A DNA stretch of 64,000 nt from an uncultured Methylocystaceae bacterium (GTDB taxonomy: Bacteria; Pseudomonadota; Alphaproteobacteria; Rhizobiales; Beijerinckiaceae), in contig CAIQCB010000018.1 of assembly GCA_903870245.1 (NCBI GenBank), positions 1-64,000 on the forward strand. The letters are read 5' to 3'. The notes under the pieces were generated by a model. The model saw only the letters and a list, made by a program, of their open reading frames with translations, did not search any database and was not told where the DNA came from. Shown piece by piece: positions 16,373 to 24,407 of the stretch. Each line of letters starts with the position of its first letter. Position 1 is the stretch's first letter. The position numbers and the translations under genes are program-made.

Positions 16373-16683
16373 TGAATTAGCTTATTTAGATTTGGGGATA
16401 TAAACATTAAGATTTCACCGGCTAATAGATTGATTTAACCGTTAACATCCCAGCATCCTGCCCATTTTTATAACACATAGGGCTACTCATGCGGCTCGAA
16501 ATGAAAATGATTACTTGATGTATGTCTGCCCGTCGCAGAGAATTTATTTCTGATTCTCCAAGTTTAATAATAAGTAAACAACAGGCGCCGCTCTGGTTCC
16601 CTTGCCTACCTCCCCTGCCTGCCGCTTGTAACCATCAAATCCGCCTGATGTCATGTTCATAAAATCATTATTAAAACAGTCTC
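16373..16683. other. Intergenic region without a supported gene
   Basis: AT-rich sequence with no frame that has a start, ribosome site or recognisable product. It ends at the phage-like remnant at 16684. Confidence 0.4.
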
Positions 16684-16870
16684 CTACGTTCCATGAATGT
16701 CAATATCAAAGTCCGGAGCTTTTGAGATAATGGGTCAAAGCGAGAGAAAAATGGCCAGGAGCGACGTCCGGAAGTCCTCAGCTATCGCCGCAAAGGCCCG
16801 GATTTCCTCGGGTTCTTGGGGTATAATCCGGGCAGAGGGATCTTCGGAAAATCCGCGAGTGGCGGTGGAG
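16684..16870 (-). pseudogene. Remnant of a repeated gene of unknown function (copy A)
   Basis: The minus strand reads FSEDPSARIIPQEPEEIRAF, AAIAEDFRTSLLAIFLSL, a TGA, then PIISKAPDFDIDIHGT and a stop. Copy B at 24560-24799 has the same protein with mostly conservative changes and Trp in place of this TGA. Neither copy has a start codon. The DNA of 16770-16830 is almost identical to that of copy B. The family is not recognised; the link of copy B to prophage tail pieces suggests a phage origin. Confidence 0.55.
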
Positions 16871-16962
16871 AAGCGCCAGGCGCGAACTCACTCGGCGGGG
16901 CAGAGGGGATTACCTACGAGTTTCGTCTATAGATTAATGAACATCTCACGAGAATATTGCCA

Positions 16963-17997
16963 ATGACTGATATGACAGAGGTCGACCTTGTCGGCGTAAA
17001 GCAACGTTCATCATTGCGGGTGTGCTTGGTTGGTGCAAGCGGGACGATAGGCCGCGCGGCGCTAGGCGAGCTCGTGAAGCGCGGACATAGGGTCGTTTGC
17101 TTTGTTCGGCCCAGAGCGGATTACGCGGATAGCCTCATAGCGGCGGGGATCAAAGGGCAGTCTAGTAGTGCGACAGTAAGATTCGTAGATTTTTCAAATC
17201 CTATATCGATTGTGAGGGACGGATTTAAGGGCGAGAAGTTCGATGTCGTCATGTCTTGCATGGCCTCTCGAACAGGCGCCCCCAAGGATGCGTGGGCGAC
17301 CGACCATAAAGCGCATCTGTCTCTCCTTTCCGCAGCTCAGGAAACAGGCGTCTCCCACTTCGTGCAGCTTTCCGCTATCTGCGTCCAAAAACCCGTCTTG
17401 GAATTTCAGCATGCCAAACTGGCATTCGAGAAGGCGCTGATGCAATCAGGCATAAAATATTCGATCATAAGGCCGACAGCGTTTTTTAAATCATTGTCGG
17501 GACAAATTGAACGTGTGCAGCGCGGCAAGCCGTTCTTGGTCTTTGGGGATGGCATGCTGACCTCATGTAAGCCCATCAGTAATAACGATCTTGCTGTTTA
17601 CCTGGCCGATTGTTTGGATGACCGCAGTCGCTGGAACCGTGTTCTTCCGATAGGTGGTCCGGGAGACCCCATCACGCCGATAGAGCAGGGAAGGTTTCTA
17701 TTTAAACTAATTGGCCGTCCGCCTCTGTTTCGGCAAGTGCCTGTCGTAATGCTGGACTGTGTTGTCGGCACACTTGGCTTGCTAGGACAAGTCGCGCCGT
17801 CCCTTACCGACAAGGCTGAACTCGCACGGATCGGCCGCTACTACGCGACCGAGTCCATGCTTTGGCTGAACCCTGAAACCGGCCGCTACGACGCAGCCGG
17901 CACCCCCTCGACAGGCGCTGAAACACTCTTTAGTTACTACAGATCTGTCATAAATGGAGAAAGCATAGTCGAGCGGGGCGATCACGCAGTTTTCTGA
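16963..17997 (+). CDS. bciA: Divinyl chlorophyllide a 8-vinyl reductase (BciA type)
   Basis: A 344-aa NADPH-dependent enzyme of the atypical short-chain reductase/epimerase fold. It would reduce the C8 vinyl group of divinyl (proto)chlorophyllide during bacteriochlorophyll synthesis. The nucleotide loop V-G-A-S-G-T-I-G-R lies near the N-terminus. Family blocks are SHFVQLSAICVQKPVLEFQH-A-K, YSIIRPTAFFKSLSGQ, and VLPIGGPGDPITP, followed by RIGRYYATESML with N-P-E-T-G-R-Y. I chose ATG 16963 over a TTG two codons earlier. No other photosynthesis gene lies nearby. Confidence 0.85.
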   Translation: MTDMTEVDLVGVKQRSSLRVCLVGASGTIGRAALGELVKRGHRVVCFVRPRADYADSLIAAGIKGQSSSATVRFVDFSNPISIVRDGFKGEKFDVVMSCMASRTGAPKDAWATDHKAHLSLLSAAQETGVSHFVQLSAICVQKPVLEFQHAKLAFEKALMQSGIKYSIIRPTAFFKSLSGQIERVQRGKPFLVFGDGMLTSCKPISNNDLAVYLADCLDDRSRWNRVLPIGGPGDPITPIEQGRFLFKLIGRPPLFRQVPVVMLDCVVGTLGLLGQVAPSLTDKAELARIGRYYATESMLWLNPETGRYDAAGTPSTGAETLFSYYRSVINGESIVERGDHAVF

Positions 17998-18046
17998 GTA
18001 GAAGAAATTCTCTATACGCTCCGAGCTGTTAATAGCCCCACTCAGG

Positions 18047-18184
18047 TTGATAGTCGCAGATGTGAAGGCGAAGGATTCGGATCACAAGATTATCTGGGAA
18101 TACGAGCCTAAGCAGGACCCGTCGGTTATCCCAGTGGGGAACGACGTTCTCCCCCATAGCGATGGCAAGATTTTACTGGCTTAG
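18047..18184 (+). pseudogene. Coding remnant just downstream of bciA
   Basis: One frame reads L-I-V-A-D-V-K-A-K-D-S-D-H-K then IIWEYEPKQDPSVIPVGNDV and L-P-H-S-D-G-K-I-L-L-A before a TAG. The frame opens after a stop at 18000 and has only a TTG as possible start. Residue composition is protein-like, but I do not recognise it, and it is probably the tail of a lost gene. Confidence 0.3.
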
Positions 18185-18412
18185 AAAAATAAAATGGGTG
18201 ATTAAACTGTTAGCTAGGCCAACGCTATCCAGTTCAGCGGCACATTTTGTCTCCGAGAAATATGCTCCTGATGTCCTCGATAGCTGCCTGTTTTACTTTA
18301 TCCAGCTGTCGAGGATACTCAACGAAGTGACCAGAGCTATCTGTAGTGGACAGAGCAGATGGCAAGGATGCGAGTATGGTCAAGCTCCTGGTCCCGACCA
18401 CACCGGCTTTGG

Positions 18413-18763
18413 TTAGAGTCTCCCTTCGCTACCCGCGAAGAAGACTTCTGCGACCTTGCCACCTTGATACGTGCAGCTCCACGGCGCTTGAGCCCCAGGC
18501 ACACGAACCATAACGCTCGTATTCTCTTGCGATGGGTTGACACTAATCGTCGACACACCCGCCTTGCCGACCTTGCTGGCCACAGCGGCAAGACAGGCAG
18601 ATTCGGCGGCGCTGACGGCTCCCATCGACTGGCTGGTCCTAGCTTGCGTCGCTGTCGAATTTGGCTGCGGGCCTTGCAGCGATGCGGACGGTGCCGTCTG
18701 CTGACAGGCAGTTAGGCCATGTGCGATCAGTATGATCACGGTGGCTTTAGTCAATCGGTTCAT
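18413..18763 (-). CDS. Lipoprotein of unknown function
   Basis: A 116-aa protein. The likely start is the internal ATG at 18763, because it directly precedes a lipoprotein signal (MNRLTKATVIILIAHGLTAC, lipobox L-T-A-C with Cys20). A Ser/Thr/Gln linker follows, and the C-terminal domain reads SACLAAVASKVGKAGV, NTSVMVRVPGAQAPWSCTY, VFFAGSEG. This C-terminal block is common in alphaproteobacterial lipoproteins and secreted proteins with no assigned role. A decayed second copy lies at 11355-11789. Confidence 0.78.
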   Translation of the reverse strand: MNRLTKATVIILIAHGLTACQQTAPSASLQGPQPNSTATQARTSQSMGAVSAAESACLAAVASKVGKAGVSTISVNPSQENTSVMVRVPGAQAPWSCTYQGGKVAEVFFAGSEGRL

Positions 18764-19025
18764 AATATCTCTTCCTACACTTCTTCCAAAATCAGCGTAG
18801 CTCAACCGAGCCAGAATGGCTTACGCTTAATCATCACGATGCCGCATATGATCGACGATACTGTGATCTGTCATTCCGACAATCAGAGAAGATCCATCGA
18901 TTACCTGATCGATTTCTTTCCTCAGTCAAGTCAACTCAGCATAAGCTATTAAGTGTCCGTCGTCAGATGGTTTGGGACATTTTTTTTCGGGACGGAGGCT
19001 CTGGTTCAATTGGTTGGGGGTTAAA

Positions 19026-19219
19026 TTAAGCGGCTTTCAGCTGATGCGGCAAGCGACGATTGTGGATTGTGAGCTTTATGCTCCTTTCCCTTTCCTCCAA
19101 AATGGCTTGACTTCGCCCGAAGTAGATATCCGCCGGGGTGAGATTGTTCAGGCTCTCATGTAGTCGTCGAAGGTTGTAATCGTCAACGAAGGTGTAGATT
19201 TTCTCCTCCAGTTTCCTCG
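19026..19219 (-). pseudogene. Remnant of an IS3/IS481-type transposase (C-terminus)
   Basis: The minus strand reads LTRKLEEKIYTFVDDYNLRR, LHESLNNLTPADIYFGRSQA and ILEERERSIKLTIHNRRL ending H-Q-L-K-A-A and TAA. The Y-N-x-R-R-x-H-E-S-L-N-N-L-T-P-A-D block is the end of the DDE integrase core of IS3-type elements. The catalytic residues lie upstream and are absent. The frame itself is clean, so the truncation is fairly recent. Confidence 0.85.
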
Positions 19220-19454
19220 TCAGATTAAACAGGCCAGGGCGCTAACATTTTTTTGTGTTACGATTTGTTTCGCCGGATCAGTTTCCGCCTCGGCGGTAAG
19301 CTCTCTAATACGACGAGTCGAGCGTTAAAGGAGTGAGCAAGAAGAATGCACTGAATTCTTTGATTTATTATAATTCATTTTCGATTGACGAAGCCTTGAT
19401 CCCAAGCTGGTATTCTACACATCTAGACATGATGAAATTAGGGGGACGCCTTCG
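19220..19454. other. Intergenic region before the His-rich secreted protein
   Basis: No gene seen. The stretch 19330-19450 is AT-rich and should hold the promoter of the gene at 19455, but no single -35/-10 pair stands out. Confidence 0.35.
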
Positions 19455-19703
19455 ATGATGACCAAAGCCACAATCGCCACTCTGATGGGGGGATTATCCA
19501 CAGCTCTGTTGCTAATTGCTCAGCCAGCCGCTGCCAACGATCGATCCTTTGGTGACGACAATGAATACTTCGCCTCAAAGTATCATTATCGTCATCCGTA
19601 TCACTGGAATCACGATAGGCAATTAGGTAGTGATACTTCGACGTATCGGGGGAGAGACCGACACCGGGGGATACATCTCGACGGTCACGACGGCGACGCA
19701 TGA
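19455..19703 (+). CDS. Small secreted His/Asp-rich protein
   Basis: An 82-aa protein with a Sec signal (MMTKATIATLMGGLSTALLL then IAQPAAA, cleavage near 27). The mature part is rich in His, Arg, Asp and Tyr (YHYRHPYHWNHDR, HRGIHLDGHDGDA), which suggests metal binding or envelope stress roles, but no family is recognised. A GGGGGA site precedes the start and a strong terminator follows at once, so it is a single-gene unit. Confidence 0.7.
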   Translation: MMTKATIATLMGGLSTALLLIAQPAAANDRSFGDDNEYFASKYHYRHPYHWNHDRQLGSDTSTYRGRDRHRGIHLDGHDGDA

Positions 19704-19706
19704 TAT

Positions 19707-19744
19707 CTACCCTCGCCGTAACTAATACGGCGAGGGTAGTTTCT
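19707..19744 (+). terminator. Rho-independent terminator
   Basis: A perfect 13-bp stem (CTACCCTCGCCGT / ACGGCGAGGGTAG) with a 7-base loop is followed by TTTCT. It starts 4 bases after the stop codon of the His-rich secreted protein. Confidence 0.85.
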
Positions 19745-19982
19745 GAACACCTCAGATCCGACAGGAATCATGATTGCTCAGTGCTAAGATTCCAGTAGGA
19801 TGGCTATCCGGGCGAAACCGTAAAAAGTAGAAGCAAGAATCTTGACTTGTCCCGGGGCTCTGGATGTTGCTGGTCCGGATAAGACCCTGTCGTCCAATCC
19901 TCTTCGTTAGATATTGGTCAAGACTGGCACAACGCCACCGAGAGAACCAATCATGAGGGTCCGAGCCTGTTTAACTCGCGCA
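19745..19982. other. Gap without a supported gene
   Basis: The only frame of any length (minus strand, 19907-20137) overlaps the better-supported DUF3955-like gene in another frame and has no recognisable content, so I treat it as chance. Confidence 0.4.
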
Positions 19983-20189
19983 TCATAGTTTCCATAATTT
20001 TCGTAGAACCCAGGACACAACGCCAATCGCGACAAGAAAAAAGCCTGTAGGTATGAGAAAGAATGGTTCATGCAGCCACCCTTCCTCATCGACATGAGAA
20101 CCGATGAGCGATTTTGCGAGTAAGCTGGCGAAGCCAAGAAAAATCAATGCTTCCGGCAGCCGGGGGACATAGGACCTGATTTCAAGCAT
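19983..20189 (-). CDS. Small two-helix membrane protein (DUF3955-like)
   Basis: A 68-aa protein with two membrane helices (about 12-28 and 45-64) joined by a loop reading GSHVDEEGWLHEPFFLIPTG. The V-D-x-x-G-x-L-x-E-P-F-F-L-I-P block is typical of the DUF3955 family of tiny inner-membrane proteins, whose role is unknown. The ribosome site is weak (GAAAG). It lies just after a prophage fragment and the SOUL gene on the same strand. Confidence 0.65.
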   Translation of the reverse strand: MLEIRSYVPRLPEALIFLGFASLLAKSLIGSHVDEEGWLHEPFFLIPTGFFLVAIGVVSWVLRKLWKL

Positions 20190-20234
20190 GAATTTCTTTC
20201 ATCCACCGCCGAGGCTAAATCACATACCATTACT

Positions 20235-20348
20235 TCAGCGCGAGACCCGTGCCATGAATAACGCGTGTGGCATTGACCAATAATCACGCCGTATGGTGGC
20301 AAGTTTATCACAAACCTTGACTTTGAGATCGGCTTGCTTGCCCCATTC
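20235..20348 (-). pseudogene. Fragment of prophage tail gene D (copy 2)
   Basis: The minus strand reads EWGKQADLKVKVCDKLATIR then RDYWSMPHALFMARVSR and a stop. The intact D protein has EWGKKADLDVRVSDKLAANQ then RDYWSMQNESFMAWGAR. Only 38 codons remain. This is a third broken D piece within 6 kb and is more diverged than copy 3. Confidence 0.78.
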
Positions 20349-20357
20349 TTTATACTA

Positions 20358-20993
20358 TCAATCTTGCGAAGAAACCTTCGCAAGAATCTCGTTGCGTCGT
20401 AAGAAAGGCAGGGTCCAGGGGGGATTATAGAAAGCCAGCGTCGGTTCGCCGTGAACGGTTAGACCCTGCTGAGCGATGCGCTCCAATAAAAGTTTGCGGT
20501 GACTGGAGATTGAGTTGTCCCCAGCCAATCCCGAAAATCGAATGGCGGCGACGCGCTCAGCAGGAATCCTGATAATCTTGACGTCGGGATTATTGGGAGC
20601 CGGTAGAGTTTCCAGCGTGTAACTGGATGGCATGATAAAACGGACCCTCCACATGCTACCCGACGCTTGCTGCGACACCGGCGCTGTCATCGCGATCTTT
20701 TCCCCCGCCTGTTGGGTGACGGGAGCGGTCATCGCTATTTTTTGTCGTGGGGCGTTATTTCCGAAAATGTAATCCGCAATCATGCGAAACCCGGCATTGA
20801 TAGCCTGTTTCCGCTCACCCGGAACCTCGACCTGGGCCGCAATCAGCTGCGGATAATCCCGAAGTTCTACGTCGCCCCATGAGTCCACGACCGTATAGGA
20901 TGGCTGTTCAACACGGCTCATGATTGTTCCTGAAAGGCTTGCTCCAATAACCAAAATCGCGACCCCCGCGCTCAGCGCGACACGCCAATTCAT
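20358..20993 (-). CDS. SOUL-family haem-binding protein
   Basis: A 211-aa protein with an N-terminal membrane anchor (about 5-25, VALSAGVAILVIGASLSGTI) and a SOUL/HBP fold. Markers are QPSYTVVDSWGDVELRDYPQ, then IADYIFGNNAPRQKIAMTAP, a second KIAMTAPVSQQ, and MWRVRFIMPSSYTLETLPAP. Relatives bind haem or tetrapyrroles; in bacteria the role is unsettled and the anchor would place it in the periplasm. I chose the ATG at 20993, directly before the hydrophobic segment. A GTG three codons earlier sits better behind GGGAGG, and an ATG at 21035 is also possible. Confidence 0.85.
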   Translation of the reverse strand: MNWRVALSAGVAILVIGASLSGTIMSRVEQPSYTVVDSWGDVELRDYPQLIAAQVEVPGERKQAINAGFRMIADYIFGNNAPRQKIAMTAPVTQQAGEKIAMTAPVSQQASGSMWRVRFIMPSSYTLETLPAPNNPDVKIIRIPAERVAAIRFSGLAGDNSISSHRKLLLERIAQQGLTVHGEPTLAFYNPPWTLPFLRRNEILAKVSSQD

Positions 20994-21105
20994 AATTGCC
21001 ACAACGCCTCCCGGGCCCTGAACTTCTACGATCATAATTCAATGCATAAATATGCATGTCAAACTATCGAGAATTGGGATAGTATAAGATCTCAACATGG
21101 CCGGG

Positions 21106-22118
21106 TTAGTTCCCGACTTCCGCCTGCAAATCGCACACCGTCACCCACCCTCCATCCCGTGAGAAATTATGCGTCGCTTCCAAGACGCGATAGTCCCCGT
21201 CGATGATGAGGCGCATGCCAGCGATGCGGCAGAGCCCCTGCCCTTTCGCCTCCGGCGCGCCGATCAATGTGATCGTGCCGCCGCCCTTGCCGCGCTTAGC
21301 CCCTTCGGCATTACTGTCGGCGCGATTTCTCGTCCGATCCCTGTCGCCGGCTTTCCGGGTAGCGGTACGCGCTCAGCCTCGTCCATCAACTGGGCCGTCT
21401 CCTTGCGCCACTTCGCTTCCTTGCTGTCATACCAACGCACAACGGAGCGATCATAGCGCGGACGGTTCTGGAGGGGGCGTATTTGCCAGCCGATGATGTT
21501 GCGACCGTAGTCGGCCATGACGACAGGTAAGTCTTTCCTGCCTGCTGAGGCGCTAGCGTTGCGCGGCACGAACACCGCCCTCTTGCCCATGATCTCGAAG
21601 GTCGCGCCCATCTCTTGCGCCATGCGCGCTCCTCACGCCATGAAAGATTCGTTCTGCATAGCCCAATAGTCGCGCTGTATGGAGGCAAGCTTTTCGGAAA
21701 CCCGGACATCGTGATCGGCTTTCTTGCCCCATTCCTTCGCAACATCGCCGGATTTCGCGCTATCCTTGTGCGCCTGCCGCTTTTCTTTAGTCTTGCCCTT
21801 CATATCGGCGGCATGCGCTGTGATGTTCAGCACCATGCCCTGACCGCGGGAGCCTTCGCTTTCGGGTTCGTCGGTGACGCCCTCAAAGATTACCGCGCCG
21901 CCGCCGTCGCTCCGTGCGAGGGTTACCACGATCTCAGCGCCCTCGCGCGGCATGTTGATACTACCGCCGGCGTCGTCGAGCGAAATATCCAGCGTGTCGC
22001 TCTGCCCACCGTCGGTCAGCTTGATCTGCAGGGAGAGCAAATGGGGTTTGAATTTGCTGGTGACGTCCTGTCCGTCGATCGTAATGGTATAAATGGCGCG
22101 GCGGGCGGCGTTGGTCAT
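21106..22118 (-). pseudogene. Prophage tail gene D, nearly full-length but broken (copy 3)
   Basis: This copy begins MTNAARRAIYTITIDGQDVT and follows the intact D protein (33558-34592) closely to QNESFMA. There Trp has become TGA (about 21633). The frame resumes with G-A-R-M-A-Q-E-M-G-A-T-F and runs to the region D-E-A-E-R-V-P-L-P, where a frameshift near 21360 occurs. The last part is then R-K-A-G-D-R-D-R-T-R-N-R-A-D-S to W-V-T-V-C-D-L-Q-A-E-V-G-N and TAA. The relic keeps an original-looking C-terminus, whereas the 'intact' copy has different last residues. Confidence 0.88.
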
Positions 22119-22127
22119 AGAGCGTCA
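22115..22127. repeat. 13-bp direct repeat, left flank of the higBA insertion
   Basis: TCATAGAGCGTCA lies at the start codon of relic gene D and recurs exactly at 22852-22864, at the stop codon of relic gene X. In the intact prophage (TCATAAAGCGTCA near 34590) the site occurs once and D and X overlap there. The pair therefore looks like a duplication made when the 725 bp between them was inserted. Confidence 0.75.
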
Positions 22128-22215
22128 ACATATTTCATCTGACCTCGAGCCATATATCTGACTTTTGTGCCCCACAGTGGTTGAGGATTGCAGGGGCTCG
22201 GATGTAAATCGAGGC

Positions 22216-22243
22216 TTGACAGTGTAAACCATAACGCTACACT
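22216..22243 (+). promoter_or_regulatory. higBA promoter and operator
   Basis: TTGACA (22216-22221) and TACACT (22238-22243) are 16 bp apart. AGTGTA (22221-22226) and TACACT (22238-22243) form an inverted repeat over the promoter, a natural binding site for the HigA antitoxin. The toxin ATG begins only 7 bases after the -10 box and has no ribosome site, so the transcript may be leaderless. Confidence 0.65.
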
Positions 22244-22249
22244 GACGCC

Positions 22250-22534
22250 ATGATTAAAAGCTTCCGGAGTCGGGCGCTGAAACGCCTCTGGTCCAAAAGT
22301 GACGCTTCTGGACTACGCCCCGACTGGGTCCGAAAAATTGAGCGCCAGCTGACGCTTCTTGATCAGGCCGCGCTCCCGGAAGACATGAACGTTGTTACAT
22401 TTGGCTTTCACGCTCTGAAAGGAGATCAGGTTGGTCGTTTTTCAATAGTTGTTTCCAAAAACTGGCGCCTGACGTTTGCTTTCGATGGTCAAGACGCCTC
22501 AGAAGTCGATCTGGAGGATTATCATGGCGACTAG
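22250..22534 (+). CDS. higB: HigB/RelE-family toxin
   Basis: A 94-aa toxin of the HigB (plasmid maintenance killer) family: MIKSFRSRALKRLWSKSD, then LLDQAALPEDMNVVTFGFHA-L-K-G and RFSIVVSKNWRLTFAFDGQD. Such proteins cut mRNA on the ribosome. The K-N-W-R-L-T-F strand holds the Arg usually needed for catalysis. Toxin-first order and an 11-base overlap with the antitoxin are typical of higBA. The pair is inserted between two prophage tail-gene relics. Confidence 0.9.
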   Translation: MIKSFRSRALKRLWSKSDASGLRPDWVRKIERQLTLLDQAALPEDMNVVTFGFHALKGDQVGRFSIVVSKNWRLTFAFDGQDASEVDLEDYHGD

Positions 22535-22829
22535 AGATAAGAAACGACCGCCGGTTCACCCGGGCGAAATTCTGCGGGAGGATATCCTTCCCACCCTTGA
22601 CATGTCCGTTACGGAAGCGGCGAGTATTCTAGGCGTTTCTAGGCAGTCTCTACACCGTATATTGGCCGGCACTGCTTCAATCTCGCCCGAAATGGCGCTG
22701 AGGGTTGGAAAGTTCTGCGGTAATGGCCCGGAATCCTGGATAAGAATGCAGGCCGCTTATGATCTCTGGCACGCAGAGCAAAAGATCGGCGACGAAATTG
22801 CAGGCATCAAAACACAGCGCGCCGCCTGA
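22524..22829 (+). CDS. higA: HigA-family antitoxin
   Basis: A 101-aa antitoxin with a helix-turn-helix (SVTEAASILGVSRQSLHRIL) preceded by the HigA hallmark R-P-P-V-H-P-G-E-I-L-R-E-D. I take the ATG at 22524, inside the toxin gene, because homology begins at once (MATRDKKRPPVHPGE). A longer frame from 22476 lies wholly in the toxin gene. HigA binds and silences HigB and represses the shared promoter, probably through the inverted repeat at 22221-22243. Confidence 0.92.
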   Translation: MATRDKKRPPVHPGEILREDILPTLDMSVTEAASILGVSRQSLHRILAGTASISPEMALRVGKFCGNGPESWIRMQAAYDLWHAEQKIGDEIAGIKTQRAA

Positions 22830-22847
22830 CCAATGCCGTATACGGCC

Positions 22848-23081
22848 TCAATCATAGAGCGTCACCACGGGCGCGGCACGGCGACCCTTCTTCGGCTCGG
22901 GATCCGGCTCGGCGACTTTCACGGAGAGCCCGACTGGCAGAAACGCTCCAAGCCGTGCGACGCCGGGGTTTCGCCGCAGCGTTTCCTCGACGAGGCCCGG
23001 CGCCTCCCGCCGAAACCGCCGCCACAGCAGCAAGTCCAGCGTCGTGCGCTCGGCTTTGACTTCAATTACCTCGATCGTCAT
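22848..23081 (-). CDS. Tail protein X, relic prophage copy (frame intact)
   Basis: A 77-aa frame (MTIEVIEVKAERTTLDLLLW ... LPVGLSVKV ... APVVTLYD) nearly the same as the X protein at 34585-34815. X proteins of P2-type phages carry a LysM-like fold and sit in the tail. The frame is undamaged, but its partners D and U are broken on both sides and D is 730 bases away because of the higBA insertion, so it is unlikely to serve a phage. It overlaps relic U by 4 bases (ATGA). Confidence 0.75.
   Translation of the reverse strand: MTIEVIEVKAERTTLDLLLWRRFRREAPGLVEETLRRNPGVARLGAFLPVGLSVKVAEPDPEPKKGRRAAPVVTLYD
22852..22864. repeat. 13-bp direct repeat, right flank of the higBA insertion
   Basis: TCATAGAGCGTCA, identical to 22115-22127. 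See the left copy. I found no inverted repeats just inside the two flanks, so a classical transposon is not evident. Confidence 0.75.
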
Positions 23082-23509
23082 GAAAACAGACTCGCCAGCA
23101 TCGACATCATGGAATCGACAGACGCGGCGTTCGGCGATTTGACCAGTTCGATCTCGAACTCGATCATCCGGCAGATGCCGGCGACATCGAGATAGCTGTG
23201 CTTGTCGGTGACCTTTTCGATCACATACCAGCCGAATACCGACCCGTCGCCGCGCATCAGCATCTAAGGTTCGCCGGCGCGGGCCACAGATTGTAGAGCG
23301 TCGATTCCGGAGAGGCCACCGAACTTTTGTGGAAACAGGGCGCCGGAGAAGGTAAGCCGCTCGTCGGTCTCGCCGACATATTCGCGCGGACGCGGCCCGC
23401 CCATCACATCCATGGCGGCAAAATCCGAACCCGTCTCGCACGAGACCTGTCTGATATTGACGGGCGCAACCTGAAACTGGATGGAGCCTAATTGATACAG
23501 CATATTCAT
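23078..23509 (-). pseudogene. Tail protein U, relic prophage copy with a nonsense codon
   Basis: The protein (MNMLYQLGSIQFQVAPVN ... LIF-type tail of 143 codons) follows the intact U at 34812-35243 over its whole length. One Gln codon has become TAG at 23264-23266 (A-R-A-G-E-P-stop-M-L-M-R-G-D). Apart from this the frame is open. U proteins help finish the tail tube end. Confidence 0.85.
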
Positions 23510-23702
23510 TGATTAATCCAAATTATAGCTTGGGTATAATATCCAATAAAAACCGATGCTGGAATTGTTACAGATTTGGAATTAAGTCAGATGCTACTAA
23601 TCAGCGAAAAAGATGGCAAGGCAAAATATCCATTCATATTGTTATTTCTGGTATTCACATTTTAATATAACATGTAATGCGGGCGTTTTAGGATTGATCA
23701 AA

Positions 23703-24368
23703 ATGGAACAAGCTCAATATTTGATGTGTGACTTTGTTCGGGTATTATATAATTGGCAAACCCTCGTGGGGAGTGTTCTCGCCCTGTTTGGCGCGTGGCT
23801 CACGGTAAGGGGTATAAACAGCCAGCTCAATCAAGCTCAAACATTTGAAGATCAGCGCAACAAGAGAGAAGAACGAGCAGCAAAAGCAGTGCTGCCGTTA
23901 GCTTTAAGCGAACTTATGGAATATTCTAATTGTTGCATGAAATTTTTGAAAAATAATTTCCTTTACAGAGATTTTAAGTCAAAACAAGAAGCAGATCTAT
24001 TTCAGCCAAGCGTTTCAGGGTCTATTCTCTCAATCTTCCAAAACTGCGCCAAATATTCTGACCAGATTACTGCTGATCAGATACATCAGTTACTCCTGCG
24101 CCTGCAGATACAAAATTCGAGACTTAAGGGACTAATCCTTCAGACTAAAGAGGCTTCGCAACCTCAGATCACATACGACGCTAAAGTAGCTATTCTGGAT
24201 GCAGCAGAACTTCATGCTAGATGTATTGATATTTTTGCATATGCAAGGGATAGCGATAATCCTCAATACCAAATGACCTTTCAGGAGAAATTAAATAATG
24301 CGCTTTTCTTTGCAGATATTCATGATGATGAATTGAATGAGATGATAAAAAATCGGAAAGATATATAG
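23703..24368 (+). CDS. Single-pass membrane protein inserted in the relic tail operon
   Basis: A 221-aa protein if the ATG at 23703 is used, which has an AGGA site upstream; a longer frame from 23613 lacks one. Residues about 18-36 (LVGSVLALFGAWLTVRGI) form one membrane helix. An acidic-basic helical segment follows (QAQTFEDQRNKREERAAKAV), then a helical cytoplasmic region. It is on the opposite strand to the tail genes, AT-rich, and lies exactly between relic U and the relic tape-measure end, which are 3 bases apart in the intact prophage. It is thus a cargo gene of unknown function; phage-exclusion proteins often have this build. Confidence 0.7.
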   Translation: MEQAQYLMCDFVRVLYNWQTLVGSVLALFGAWLTVRGINSQLNQAQTFEDQRNKREERAAKAVLPLALSELMEYSNCCMKFLKNNFLYRDFKSKQEADLFQPSVSGSILSIFQNCAKYSDQITADQIHQLLLRLQIQNSRLKGLILQTKEASQPQITYDAKVAILDAAELHARCIDIFAYARDSDNPQYQMTFQEKLNNALFFADIHDDELNEMIKNRKDI

Positions 24369-24407
24369 ATATATAACAAATACTTCACGCTTTTGTTGGA
24401 TTTTTGC

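Noticed and set aside
16697-16966. Plus-strand frame that repeats at 24597-24803
   Set aside because: The repeat is real, but differences between the copies preserve the minus-strand protein, not this one.
22476-22523. Upstream start for HigA
   Set aside because: The extra 16 residues come from the toxin gene in another frame and do not belong to the HigA family start.
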